A stretch of 64,000 bases of DNA from positions 62,001 through 126,000 of the forward strand of contig NW_027418187.1 in assembly GCF_009905375.1 (NCBI RefSeq), given 5' to 3'. Position numbers and translations under genes: made by a program. The notes under the pieces were generated by a model that searched no databases, was not told where the DNA came from, and saw only the letters and a program-made list of their open reading frames with translations. Positions 40,001 through 54,180 of this stretch are shown here, piece after piece (the stretch's first letter is position 1; each line of letters opens with the position of its first letter). The DNA comes from Apium graveolens. Its lineage: Eukaryota > Streptophyta > Magnoliopsida > Apiales > Apiaceae.

Positions 40001-41715
40001 GCCACTTTCATACAAGTTAATTTTATTCCACATTTTGGCTCTAATCAACCATGTAAGTCACTTTTCACCATATTAGAGTCACTTTGCACCCTATAAGAGT
40101 CACTTTCCCCACATATTGATACAATTAACATGTTAACATCATGTACATGCAATTAAACATCTTTTAACCACCTTTTGGTAACCCTTTCCTACAAGTCAAT
40201 TTTGGGCCACATTTTGGCTCTAATCAATCATGTAAGTGACTTATCACCATATTACAGTCACTTTGCACCTTATAAGAGTCACTTGCCATCATATATCGGT
40301 ACAATTAAAATGTTAACATCATATACATCCAATTAGAAATCCTTCTACCACCTCTTAGTGCCACATTCATACAAGTCAAATTTTGGTCCACATTTTGGCT
40401 CTCATCAATCATGTAAGTGACTTATCACCATATTAGAGTCACTTTGCACCTTATAAGAGTCACTTGCCATCATATATTGGTACAATTAACATTTTAAAAT
40501 CATATACATCCAATTAGAAATCCTTTTACCACCTCTTAGTGCCACATTCATACAAGTCAGTTTTGGTTCACATTTTAATTCAAATTAACCGTGTAAGTCA
40601 CTTTTCACCATATTAGAGTCATTTTGCACCCTATATGAGTCACTTTCCACCATATATTTATACAATTAACATGTTAACATCATATACATCCAATTTGATA
40701 TCCTTTTACCACCTATTAATGCCACTTTCATACAAGTTAATTTTATTCCACATTTTGGCTCTAATCAACCATGTAAGTCACTTTTCACCATATTAGAGTC
40801 ACTTTGCACCCTATAAGAGTCACTATCCCCATATATTGATACAATTAACATGTTAACATCATGTACATGCAATTAAACATCCTTTAACCACCTTTTGGTA
40901 CCCCTTTCCCACAAGTCAATTTTGGGTCCACATTTTGGTTCTAATCAACCATGTAAGTCACTTTTCACCATATTAGAGTCACTTTTCAACATATTTATAC
41001 ACAACAATTAACATGTTAACATTATATACATCCAGTTTGACATCCTTTTACCACCTATTAATGCCACTTTCATAGAAGTTAATTTTATTCCACATTTTGG
41101 CTCTAATCAACCATGTAAGTCACTTTTCACCATATTAGAGTGACTTTGCACCCTATAAGAGTCACTTTCCCCACATATTGATACAATTAACATGTTAACA
41201 TCATGTACATGCAATTAAACATCCTTTAACCACCTTTTGGTAACCCATTCCTACAAGTCAATTTTGGGCCACATTTTGGCTCTAATCAATCATGTAAGTG
41301 ACTTATCACCATATTACAGTCACTTTGCACCTTATAAGAGTCACTTGCCATCATATATCGGTACAATTAAAATGTTAACATCATATACATCCAATTAGAA
41401 ATCCTTCTACCACCTCTTAGTGCCACATTCATACAAGTCAATTTTGGTCCACATTTTGGTTCTAATTAACCATGTAAGTCACTTTTCACCATATTCGAGT
41501 CATTTTGCACCCTATATGAGTCACTTTCCACAATCTATTTGTATAATTAACATGTTAACATCATATACATCCAATTTGATATCCTTTTACCACCTATTAA
41601 TGCCACTTTCATACAAGTTAATTTTATTCCAAATTTTGGCTCTAATCAACCATGTAAGTCACTTTTCACCATATTAGAGTCACTTTGCACCCTATAAGAG
41701 TCACTATCCCCATAT
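37068..41715. repeat. 4.65-kb tandem duplication, copy 2
   Basis: Directly follows copy 1 with the same monomer order. The junction lies in the B monomer near 37.05 kb, which is a mosaic: CTTTCCCCACATATTG where copy 2 has CTATCCCCATATATTG. Small differences include loss of GAG near 37.20 kb, one A lost near 38.15 kb, an extra A near 40.38 kb and an extra T near 40.93 kb. The end carries ATGTTATATTCATG (about 41.73 kb), otherwise seen only near 28.72 kb. Confidence 0.76.
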
Positions 41716-43279
41716 ATTGATACAATTAACATGTTATATTCATGTACATGCAATTAAACATCCTTTAACCACCTTTTGGTACCCCTTTCCCACAAGTCAA
41801 TTTTGGGCCACATTTTGGTTCTAATCAACCATGTAAGTCACTTTTCACCATATTAGAGTCACTTTTCACCATATTTATACACAACAATTAACATGTTAAC
41901 ATTATATACATCCAGTTTGACATCCTTTTACCACCTATTAATGCCACTTTCATAGAAGTTAATTTTATTCCATATTTTGGCTCTAATCAACCATGTAAGT
42001 CACTTTTCACCATATTAGAGTCACTTTGCACCCTATAAGAGTCACTTTCCCCACATATTGATACAATTAACATGTTAACATCATGTACATGCAATTAAAC
42101 ATCCTTTAACCACCTTTTGGTAACCCTTTCCTACAAGTCAATTTTGGGCCACATTTTGGCTCTAATCAATCAGTGCCACATTCATACAAGTCAATTTTGG
42201 TCCACATTTTGGCTCTCATCAATCATGTAAGTGACTTATCACCATATTAGAGTAACTTTGCACCTTATAAGAGTCACTTGCCATCATATATTGGTACAAT
42301 TAACATTTTAAAATCATATACATCCAATTAGAAATCCTTTTACCACCTCTTAGTGCCACATTCATACAAGTCAATTTTGGTTCACATTTTGGTTCAAATG
42401 AACCGTGTAAGTCACTTTTCACCATATTAGAGTCACTTTGCACCCTATATGAGTCACTTTCCACCGTATATACAACAATTAACATATTAACATCATATAC
42501 ATCCAGTTTGACATCCTTTTACCACCTATTAATGCCACTTTCATGCAAATTAATTTTATTCCACATTTTGGCTCTAATCAACCATGTAAGTCACTTTTCA
42601 CCATATTAAAGTAACTTTGCACTCTATAAGAGTCACTTTCCCCATATATTGATACAATTAACATGTTAACATCATGTACAACAATTAAACATCCTTTAAC
42701 CACCTTTTGGTACCCCTTTCCTACAAGTCAATTTTGGGCCACATTTTGGCTCTAATCAATCATGTAAGTGACTTATCACCATATTAGAGTCACTTAGCAC
42801 CTTATAAGAGTCACTTGCCATCATATATTGGTACAATTAACATGTTAAAATCATATACATCCAATTAGAAATCCTTTTATCACCTCTTAGTGCCACATTC
42901 ATACAAGTCAATTTTGGTTAACATTTTGGTTCAAATTAACCGTGTAAGTCACTTTTCACCATATTAGAGTCATTTTGCACCCTATATGAGTCACTTTCCA
43001 CCATATATTTATACAATTAACATGTTAACATCATATACATCCGAATTGACATCCTCTTACCACCTCTTAATTTCACTTTCATACAGGTCAATTATGTTCC
43101 ACATTTTGGTTCTAATCAACCATGTAAGTCACTTTTCACCATATTAGAGTCACTTTGCACCTTATAAGAGTCACTTTCCACCATATACACAACAATTAAC
43201 ATGTTAACATCGTATACATCCAGTTTGACATCCTTTTACCACCTATTAATGCCACTTTCATACAAGTTAATTTTATTCC
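41716..43279. repeat. Mosaic segment with internal breakpoint
   Basis: From 41.72 to 42.17 kb the order is B, short A, B, then a stump of C. At about 42171 the C monomer is cut after AATCAATC and continues as AGTGCCACATTCATAC, the 3' part of a C, losing most of a monomer. Then come C', a D/A recombinant joined within the subrepeats (CCCTATATGAGTCAC then CACCGTATATAC, near 42.45 kb), B with TTAAAGTAACTTTGCACTC, C, D and A. The last part resembles 12.2-12.9 and 25.0-25.6 kb. Confidence 0.75.
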
Positions 43280-46200
43280 ACATTTTGGCTCTAATCAACC
43301 ATGTAAGTCACTTTTCACCATATTAGAGTCACTTTGCACCCTATAAGAGTCACTTTCCCCACATATTGATACAATTAACATGTTAACATCATGTACATGC
43401 AATTAAACATCTTTTAACCACCTTTTGGTAACCCTTTCCTACAAGTCAATTTTGGGCCACATTTTGGCTCTAATCAATCATGTAAGTGACTTATCACCAT
43501 ATTACAGTCACTTTGCACCTTATAAGAGTCACTTGCCATCATATATCGGTACAATTAAAATGTTAACATCATATATATCCAATTAGAAATCCTTCTACCA
43601 CCTCTTAGTGCCACATTCATACAAGTCAATTTTGGTCCACATTTTGGTTCTAATTAACCATGTAAGTCACTTTTCACCATATTCGAGTCATTTTGCACCC
43701 TATATGAGTCACTTTCCACAATCTATTTGTATAATTAACATGTTAACATCATATACATCCAATTTGATATCCTTTTACCACCTATTAATGCCACTTTCAT
43801 ACAAGTTAATTTTATTCCACATTTTGGCTCTAATCAACCATGTAAGTCACTTTTCACCATATTAGAGTCACTTTGCAACCTATAAGAGTCACTATCCCCA
43901 TATATTGATACAATTAACATGTTAACATCATGTACATGCAATTAAACATCCTTTAACCACCTTTTGGGGCACAAGTCAATTTTGGGCCACATTTTGGTTC
44001 TAATCAACCATGTAAGTCAATTTTCACCATATTAGAGTCACTTTTTACCATATTTATACACAACAATTAACATGTTAACATTATATACATCCAGTTTGAC
44101 ATCCTTTTACCACCTATTAATGCCACTTTCATAGAAGTTAATTTTATTCCATATTTTGGCTCTAATCAACCATGTAAGTCACTTTTCACCATATTAGAGT
44201 CACTTTGCACCCTATAAGAGTCACTTTCCCCACATATTGATACAATTAACATGTTAACATCATGTACATGCAATTAAACATCCTTTAACCACCTTTTGGT
44301 AACCCTTTCCTACAAGTCAATTTTGGGCCACATTTTGGCTCTAATCAATCATGTAAGTGACTTATCACCATATTACAGTCACTTTGCACCTTATAAGAGT
44401 CACTTGCCATCATATATCGGTACAATTAAAATGTTAACATCATATACATCCAATTAGAAATCCTTCTACCACCTCTTAGTGCCACATTCATACAAGTCAA
44501 TTTTGGTCCACATTTTGGTTCTAATTAACCATGTAAGTCACTTTTCACCATATTCGAGTCATTTTGCACCCTATATGAGTCACTTTCCACAATCTATTTG
44601 TATAATTAACATGTTAACATCATATACATCCAATTTGACATCCTTTTACCACCTATTAATGCCACTTTCATACAAGTTAATTTTATTCCACATTTTGGCT
44701 CTAATCAACCATGTAAGTCACTTTTCACCATATTAGAGTCACTTTGCACCCTATAAGAGTCACTTTCCCCATATATTGATACAATTAACATGTTAACATC
44801 GTGTACATGCAATTAAACATCCTTTAACCACCTTTTGGTACCCCTTTCCCACAAGTCAATTTTGGGCCACATTTTGGCTCTCATCAATCATGTAAGTGAC
44901 TTATCACCATATTAGAGTCACTTTGCACCTTTTAAGAGTCACTTGCCATCATATATTGGTACAATTAACATGTTAACATCATATACATCCAATTAGAAAT
45001 CCTTTTACCACCTCTTAGTGCCACATTCATACAAGTCAATTTTGGTTCACATTTTGGTTCAAATTAACCGTGTAAGTCACTTTTCACCATATTAGAGTCA
45101 TTTTGCACCCTATATGAGTCACTTTCCACCATATATTTATACAATTAACATGTTAACATCATATACATCCGAATTGACATCCTCTTACCACCTCTTAATT
45201 CCACTTTCATACAGGTCAATTTTGTTCCCCATTTTGGTTCTAATCAACCATGTAAGTCACTTTTCACCATATTAGAGTCACTTTGCACCTTATAAGAGTC
45301 ACTTTCCACCATATACAACAATTAACATGTTAACATCATATACATCCAGTTTGACATCCTTTTACCACCTATTAATGCCACTTTCATACAAGTTAATTTT
45401 ATTACACATTTTGGCTCTAATCAACCATGTAAGTCACTCTTCACCATATTAGAGTCACTTTGCACCCTATAAGAGTCACTTTCCCCACATATTGATACAA
45501 TTAACATGTTAACATCATGTAGATGCAATTAAACATCCTTTAGCCACCGTTTGGTACCTCTTTCCTACAAGTCAATTTTGGGCCACATTTTGGCTCTAAT
45601 CAATCATGTAAGTGACTTATCACCATATTAAAGTCACTTTGCACCTTATAAGAGTCACTTGCCATCATATATTGGTACAATTAATATGTTAACATCATAT
45701 ACATCCAATTAGAAATCCTTTTACCACCTCTTACTGCCACATTCATACAAGTCAATTTTGGTCCTCATTTTGGTTCAAATTAACCATGTAAGTCACTTTT
45801 CACCATATTAGAGTCATTTTGCACCCTATATGAGTCACTTTCCAGCATATATTTATACAATTAACATGTTAACATCATATACATCCGAATTGACATCCTT
45901 TTACCACCTCTTAATTCCACTTTCATACAGGTCAATTTTGTTCCACATTTTGGTTCTAATCAACCATGTAAGTCAGTTTTCACCACATTAGAGTCACTTT
46001 GCACCTTATAAAAGTCACTTTCCACCGTATAAACAACAATAAAAATGTTAACATCGTATACATCCAGTTTGACATCCTTTTACCACCTATTAATGCCACT
46101 TTCATACAAGTTAATTTTATTCCACATTTTGGCTCTAATCAACCATGTAAGTCACTTTTCACCATATTAGAGTCACTTTGCACCCTATAAGAGTCACTTT

Positions 46201-49200
46201 CCCCACATATTGATACAATTAACATGTTAACATCATGTACATGCAATTAAACATCTTTTAACCACCTTTTGGTAACCCTTTCCTATAAGTCAATTTTGGG
46301 CCACATTTTGGCTCTAATCAATCATGTAAGTGACTTATCACCATATTACAGTCACTTTGCACCTTATAAGAGTCACTTGCCATCATATATCGGTACAATT
46401 AAAATGTTAACATCATATACATCCAATTAGAAATCCTTCTACCACCTCTTAGTGCCACATTCATACAAGTCAATTTTGGTCCGCATTTTGGTTCTAATTA
46501 ACCATGTAAGTCACTTTTCACCATATTCGAGTCATTTTGCACCCTATATGAGTCACTTTCCACAATCTATTTGTATAATTAACATGTTAATATCATATAC
46601 ATCTAATTTGATATCCTTTTACCACCTATTAATGCCACTTTCATACAAGTTAATTTTATTCCACATTTTGGCTCTAATCAACCATGTAAGTCACTTTTCA
46701 CCATATTAGAGTCACTTTGCACCCTATAAGAGTCACTATCCCCATATATTGATACAATTAACATGTTAACATCATGTACATGCAATTAAACATCCTTTAA
46801 CCACCTTTTGGTACCCCTTTCCCACAAGTCAATTTTGGGCCACATTTTGGCTCTCATCAATCATGTAAGTGACTTATCACCATATTAGAGTCACTTTGCA
46901 CCTTATAAGAGTCACTTGCCATCATATATTGGTACAATTAACATGTTAAAATCATATACATCCAATTAGAAATCCTTTTACCACCTCTTAGTGCCACATT
47001 CATACAAGTCAATTTTGGTTCACATTTTGGTTCAAATTAACCGTGTAAGTCACTTTTCACCATATTAGAGTCATTTTGCACCCTATATGAGTCACTTTCC
47101 ACCATATATTTATACAATTAACATGTTAACATCATATACATCCGAATTGACATCCTCTTACCACCTCTTAATTCCACTTTCATACAGGTCAATTTTGTTC
47201 CCCATTTTGGTTCTAATCAACCATGTAAGTCACTTTTCACCATATTAGAGTCACTTTGCACCTTATAAGAGTCACTTTCCACCATATATACAACAATTAA
47301 CATGTTAACATCATATACATCCAGTTTGACATCCTTTTACCACCTATTAATGCCACTTTCATACAAGTTAATTTTATTACACATTTTGGCTCTAATCAAC
47401 CATGTAAGTCACTCTTCACCATATTAGAGTCACTTTGCACCCTATAAGAGTCACTTTCCCCACATATTGATACAATTAACATGTTAACATCATGTACATG
47501 CAATTAAACATCCTTTAGCCACCGTTTGGTACCTCTTTCCTACAAGTCAATTTTGGGCCACATTTTGGCTCTAATCAATCATGTAAGTGACTTATCACCA
47601 TATTAAAGTCACTTTGCACCTTATAAGAGTCACTTGCCATCATATATTGGTACAATTAACATGTTAACATCATATACATCCAATTAGAAATCCTTTTACC
47701 ACCTCTTACTGCCACATTCATACAAGTCAATTTTGGTCCACATTTTGGTTCAAATTAACCATGTAAGTCACTTTTCACCATATTAGAGTCATTTTGCACC
47801 CTATATGAGTCACTTTCCAGCATATATTTATACAATTAACATGTTAACATCATATACATCCGAATTGACATCCTTTTACCACCTCTTAATTCCACTTTCA
47901 TACAGGTCAATTTTGTTCCACATTTTGGTTCTAATCAACCATGTAAGTCAGTTTTCACCACATTAGAGTCACTTTGCACCTTATAAAAGTCACTTTCCAC
48001 CGTATACACAACAATAAAAATGTTAACATCGTATACATCCAGTTTGACATCCTTTTACCACCTATTAATGCCACTTTCATACAAGTTAATTTTATTCCAC
48101 ATTTTGGCTCTAATCAACCATGTAAGTCACTTTTCACCATATTAGAGTCACTTTGCACCCTATAAGAGTCACTTTCCCCACATATTGATACAATTAACAT
48201 GTTAACATCATGTACATGCAATTAAACATCTTTTAACCACCTTTTGGTAACCCTTTCCTACAAGTCAATTTTGGGCCACATTTTCGCTCTAATCAATCAT
48301 GTAAGTGACTTATCACCATATTACAGTCACTTTGCACCTTATAAGAGTCACTTGCCATCATATATCGGTACAATTAAAATGTTAACATCATATACATCCA
48401 ATTAGAAATCCTTCTACCACCTCTTAGTGCCACATTCATACAAGTCAATTTTGGTCCACATTTTGGCTCTCATCAATCATGTAAGTGACTTATCACCATA
48501 TTAGAGTCACTTTGCACCTTATAAGAGTCACTTGCCATCATATATTGGTACAATTAACATGTTAAAATCATATACATCCAATTAGAAATCCTTTTACCAC
48601 CTCTTAGTGCCACATTCATACAAGTCAATTTTGGTTCACATTTTGGTTCAAATTAACCGTGTAAGTCACTTTTCACCATATTAGAGTCATTTTGCACCCT
48701 ATATGAGTCACTTTCCACCATATATTTATACAATTAACATGTTAACATCATATACATCCGAATTGACATCCTCTTACCACCTCTTAATTCCACTTTCATA
48801 CAGGTCAATTTTGTTCCCCATTTTGGTTCTAATCAACCATGTAAGTCACTTTTCACCATATTAGAGTCACATTGCACCTTATAAGAGTCACTTTCCACCA
48901 TATATACAACAATTCACATGTTAACATCATATACATCCAGTTTGACATCCTTTTACCACCTATTAATGCCACTTTCATACAAGTTAATTTTATTACACAT
49001 TTTGGCTCTAATCAACCATGTAAGTCACTCTTCACCATATTAGAGTCACTTTGCACCCTATAAGAGTCACTTTCCCCACATATTGATACAATTAACATTT
49101 TAACATCATGTACATGCAATTAAACATCCTTTAGCCACCGTTTGGTACCTCTTTCCTACAAGTCAATTTTGGGCCACATTTTGGCTCTAATCAATCATGT

Positions 49201-50070
49201 AAGTGACTTATCACCATATTAAAGTCACTTTGCACCTTATAAGAGTCACTTGCCATCATATATTGGTACAATTAACATGTTAACATCATATACATCCAAT
49301 TAGAAATCCTTTTACCACCTCTTACTGCCACATTCATACAAGTCAATTTTGGTCCACATTTTGGTTCAAATTAACCATGTAAGTCACTTTTCACCATATT
49401 AGAGTCATTTTGCATCCTATATGAGTCACTTTCCAGCATATATTTATACAATTAACATGTTAACATCATATACATCCGAATTGACATCCTTTTACCACCT
49501 CTTAATTCCACTTTCATACAGGTCAATTTTGTTCCACATTTTGGTTCTAATCAACCATGTAAGTCAGTTTTCACCACATTAGAGTCACTTTGCACCTTAT
49601 AAAAGTCACTTTCCACCGTATACACAACAATAAAAATGTTAACATCGTATACATCCAGTTTGACATCCTTTTACCACCTATTAATGCCACTTTCATACAA
49701 GTTAATTTTATTCCACATTTTGGCTCTAATCAACCATGTAAGTCACTTTTCACCATATTAGAGTCACTTTGCACCCTATAAGAGTCACTTTCCCCACATA
49801 TTGATACAATTAACATGTTAACATCATGTACATGCAATTAAACATCTTTTAACCACCTTTTGGTAACCCTTTCCTACAAGTCAATTTTGGGCCACATTTT
49901 GGCTCTAATCAATCATGTAAGTTGACTTATCACCATATTACAGTCACTTTGCACCTTATAAGAGTCACTTGCCATCATATATCGGTACAATTAAAATGTT
50001 AACATCATATACATCCAATTAGAAATCCTTCTACCACCTCTTAGTGCCACATTCATACAAGTCAATTTTG
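43280..50070. repeat. 6.8-kb block, copy 2 (14.33 kb from copy 1)
   Basis: Collinear with 28.95-35.74 kb. It keeps the full AATCAACC where copy 1 lost AAT, and the full AATTTTGG where copy 1 lost a T. Its own private changes include ATCATATATATCC near 43.57 kb, GCAACCTATAAG near 43.87 kb, CATGTAGATGC near 45.52 kb, ATTAATATGTTAAC near 45.68 kb and GGTCCGCATTTTGG near 46.48 kb. It has an extra T (GTAAGTTGAC) near 49.92 kb. Confidence 0.8.
46310..50060. repeat. 4.13-kb duplication, copy 1
   Basis: Matches 50.44-54.18 kb at an offset of 4,131 bp. Shared private marks are GGTCCGCATTTTGG (46480/50611), CATCTAATTTGATATCC (about 46.60/50.73 kb), CACATTTTCGCTCTAATC (about 48.28/52.41), ACAATTCACATG (about 48.91/53.04) and AATTAACATTTTAACATC (about 49.09/53.22). 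It contains an 11-mer then a 9-mer. Confidence 0.8.
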
Positions 50071-50582
50071 GTCCGCATTTTGGTTCTAATTAACCATGTA
50101 AGTCACTTTTCACCATATTCGAGTCATTTTGCACCCTATATGAGTCACTTTCCACAATCTATTTGTATAATTAACATGTTAATATCATATACATCTAATT
50201 TGATATCCTTTTACCACCTATTAATGCCACTTTCATACAAGTTAATTTTATTCCACATTTTGGCTCTAATCAACCATGTAAGTCACTTTTCACCATATTA
50301 GAGTCACTTTGCACCCTATAAGAGTCACTATCCCCATATATTGATACAATTAACATGTTAACATCATGTACATGCAATTAAACATCCTTTAACCACCTTT
50401 TGGTACCCCTTTCCCACAAGTCAATTTTGGGCCACATTTTGGCTCTAATCAATCATGTAAGTGACTTATCACCATATTACAGTCACTTTGCACCTTATAA
50501 GAGTCACTTGCCATCATATATCGGTACAATTAAAATGTTAACATCATATACATCCAATTAGAAATCTTTCTACCACCTCTTA
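50044..50582. repeat. 3-mer (539 bp) at the duplication joint
   Basis: Two successive D/A copies with GGTCCGCATTTTGG lie 539 bp apart (50072 and 50611), separated by B and C, giving a 3-mer D/A-B-C. This makes the spacing between flanking marked A copies 14 monomers (2,515 bp) instead of 11. The second D/A carries TTCAAATTAACCGTG near 50.62-50.64 kb, a patch typical of D following C', which suggests conversion or a second exchange. Confidence 0.78.
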
Positions 50583-53500
50583 GTGCCACATTCATACAAG
50601 TCAATTTTGGTCCGCATTTTGGTTCAAATTAACCGTGTAAGTCACTTTTCACCATATTCGAGTCATTTTGCACCCTATATGAGTCACTTTCCACAATCTA
50701 TTTGTATAATTAACATGTTAATATCATATACATCTAATTTGATATCCTTTTACCACCTATTAATGCCACTTTCATACAAGTTAATTTTATTCCACATTTT
50801 GGCTCTAATCAACCATGTAAGTCACTTTTCACCATATTAGAGTCACTTTGCACCCTATAAGAGTCACTATCCCCATATATTGATACAATTAACATGTTAA
50901 CATCATGTACATGCAATTAAACATCCTTTAACCACCTTTTGGTACCCCTTTCCCACAAGTCAATTTTGGGCCACATTTTGGCTCTCATCAATCATGTAAG
51001 TGACTTATCACCATATTAGAGTCACTTTGCACCTTATAAGAGTCACTTGCCATCATATATTGGTACAATTAACATGTTAAAATCATATACATCCAATTAG
51101 AAATCCTTTTACCACCTCTTAGTGCCACATTCATACAAGTCAATTTTGGTTCACATTTTGGTTCAAATTAACCGTGTAAGTCACTTTTCACCATATTAGA
51201 GTCATTTTGCACCCTATATGAGTCACTTTCCACCATATATTTATACAATTAACATGTTAACATCATATACATCCGAATTGACATCCTCTTACCACCTCTT
51301 AATTCCACTTTCATACAGGTCAATTTTGTTCCCCATTTTGGTTCTAATCAACCATGTAAGTCACTTTTCACCATATTAGAGTCACTTTGCACCTTATAAG
51401 AGTCACTTTCCACCATATATACAACAATTAACATGTTAACATCATATACATCCAGTTTGACATCCTTTTACCACCTATTAATGCCACTTTCATACAAGTT
51501 AATTTTATTACACATTTTGGCTCTAATCAACCATGTAAGTCACTCTTCACCATATTAGAGTCACTTTGCACCCTATAAGAGTCACTTTCCCCACATATTG
51601 ATACAATTAACATGTTAACATCATGTACATGCAATTAAACATCCTTTAGCCACCGTTTGGTACCTCTTTCCTACAAGTCAATTTTGGGCCACATTTTGGC
51701 TCTAATCAATCATGTAAGTGACTTATCACCATATTAAAGTCACTTTGCACCTTATAAGAGTCACTTGCCATCATATATTGGTACAATTAACATGTTAACA
51801 TCATATACATCCAATTAGAAATCCTTTTACCACCTCTTACTGCCACATTCATACAAGTCAATTTTGGTCCACATTTTGGTTCAAATTAACCATGTAAGTC
51901 ACTTTTCACCATATTAGAGTCATTTTGCACCCTATATGAGTCACTTTCCAGCATATATTTATACAATTAACATGTTAACATCATATACATCCGAATTGAC
52001 ATCCTTTTACCACCTCTTAATTCCACTTTCATACAGGTCAATTTTGTTCCACATTTTGGTTCTAATCAACCATGTAAGTCAGTTTTCACCACATTAGAGT
52101 CACTTTGCACCTTATAAAAGTCACTTTCCACCGTATACACAACAATAAAAATGTTAACATCGTATACATCCAGTTTGACATCCTTTTACCACCTATTAAT
52201 GCCACTTTCATACAAGTTAATTTTATTCCACATTTTGGCTCTAATCAACCATGTAAGTCACTTTTCACCATATTAGAGTCACTTTGCACCCTATAAGAGT
52301 CACTTTCCCCACATATTGATACAATTAACATGTTAACATCATGTACATGCAATTAAACATCTTTTAACCACCTTTTGGTAACCCTTTCCTACAAGTCAAT
52401 TTTGGGCCACATTTTCGCTCTAATCAATCATGTAAGTGACTTATCACCATATTACAGTCACTTTGCACCTTATAAGAGTCACTTGCCATCATATATCGGT
52501 ACAATTAAAATGTTAACATCATATACATCCAATTAGAAATCCTTCTACCACCTCTTAGTGCCACATTCATACAAGTCAATTTTGGTCCACATTTTGGCTC
52601 TCATCAATCATGTAAGTGACTTATCACCATATTAGAGTCACTTTGCACCTTATAAGAGTCACTTGCCATCATATATTGGTACAATTAACATGTTAAAATC
52701 ATATACATCCAATTAGAAATCCTTTTACCACCTCTTAGTGCCACATTCATACAAGTCAATTTTGGTTCACATTTTGGTTCAAATTAACCGTGTAAGTCAC
52801 TTTTCACCATATTAGAGTCATTTTGCACCCTATATGAGTCACTTTCCACCATATATTTATACAATTAACATGTTAACATCATATACATCCGAATTGACAT
52901 CCTCTTACCACCTCTTAATTCCACTTTCATACAGGTCAATTTTGTTCCCCATTTTGGTTCTAATCAACCATGTAAGTCACTTTTCACCATATTAGAGTCA
53001 CATTGCACCTTATAAGAGTCACTTTCCACCATATATACAACAATTCACATGTTAACATCATATACATCCAGTTTGACATCCTTTTACCACCTATTAATGC
53101 CACTTTCATACAAGTTAATTTTATTACACATTTTGGCTCTAATCAACCATGTAAGTCACTCTTCACCATATTAGAGTCACTTTGCACCCTATAAGAGTCA
53201 CTTTCCCCACATATTGATACAATTAACATTTTAACATCATGTACATGCAATTAAACATCCTTTAGCCACCGTTTGGTACCTGTTTCCTACAAGTCAATTT
53301 TGGGCCACATTTTGGCTCTAATCAATCATGTAAGTGACTTATCACCATATTAAAGTCACTTTGCACCTTATAAGAGTCACTTGCCATCATATATTGGTAC
53401 AATTAACATGTTAACATCATATACATCCAATTAGAAATCCTTTTACCACCTCTTACTGCCACATTCATACAAGTCAATTTTGGTCCACATTTTGGTTCAA

Positions 53501-54180
53501 ATTAACCATGTAAGTCACTTTTCACCATATTAGAGTCATTTTGCACCCTATATGAGTCACTTTCCAGCATATATTTATACAATTAACATGTTAACATCAT
53601 ATACATCCGAATTGACATCCTTTTACCACCTCTTAATTCCACTTTCATAGAGGTCAATTTTGTTCCACATTTTGGTTCTAATCAACCATGTAAGTCAGTT
53701 TTCACCACATTAGAGTCACTTTGCACCTTATAAAAGTCACTTTCCACCGTATACACAACAATAAAAATGTTAACATCGTATACATCCAGTTTGACATCCT
53801 TTTACCACCTATTAATGCCACTTTCATACAAGTTAATTTTATTCCACATTTTGGCTCTAATCAACCATGTAAGTCACTTTTCACCATATTAGAGTCACTT
53901 TGCACCCTATAAGAGTCACTTTCCCCACATATTGATACAATTAACATGTTAACATCATGTACATGCAATTAAACATCTTTTAACCACCTTTTGGTAACCC
54001 TTTCCTACAAGTCAATTTTGGGCCACATTTTGGCTCTAATCAATCATGTAAGTGACTTATCACCATATTACAGTCACTTTGCACCTTATAAGAGTCACTT
54101 GCCATCATATATCGGTACAATTAAAATGTTAACATCATATACATCCAATTAGAAATCCTTCTACCACCTCTTAGTGCCAC
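50440..54180. repeat. 4.13-kb duplication, copy 2
   Basis: Second copy of the 46.31-50.06 kb block, at a 4,131-bp offset. It has the same 11-mer and 9-mer and the same marks. Private changes include GGTACCTGTTTCC near 53.28 kb and TTCATAGAGGTC near 53.65 kb. It ends where copy 1 has C then D/A and copy 2 has C then C'. Confidence 0.78.
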
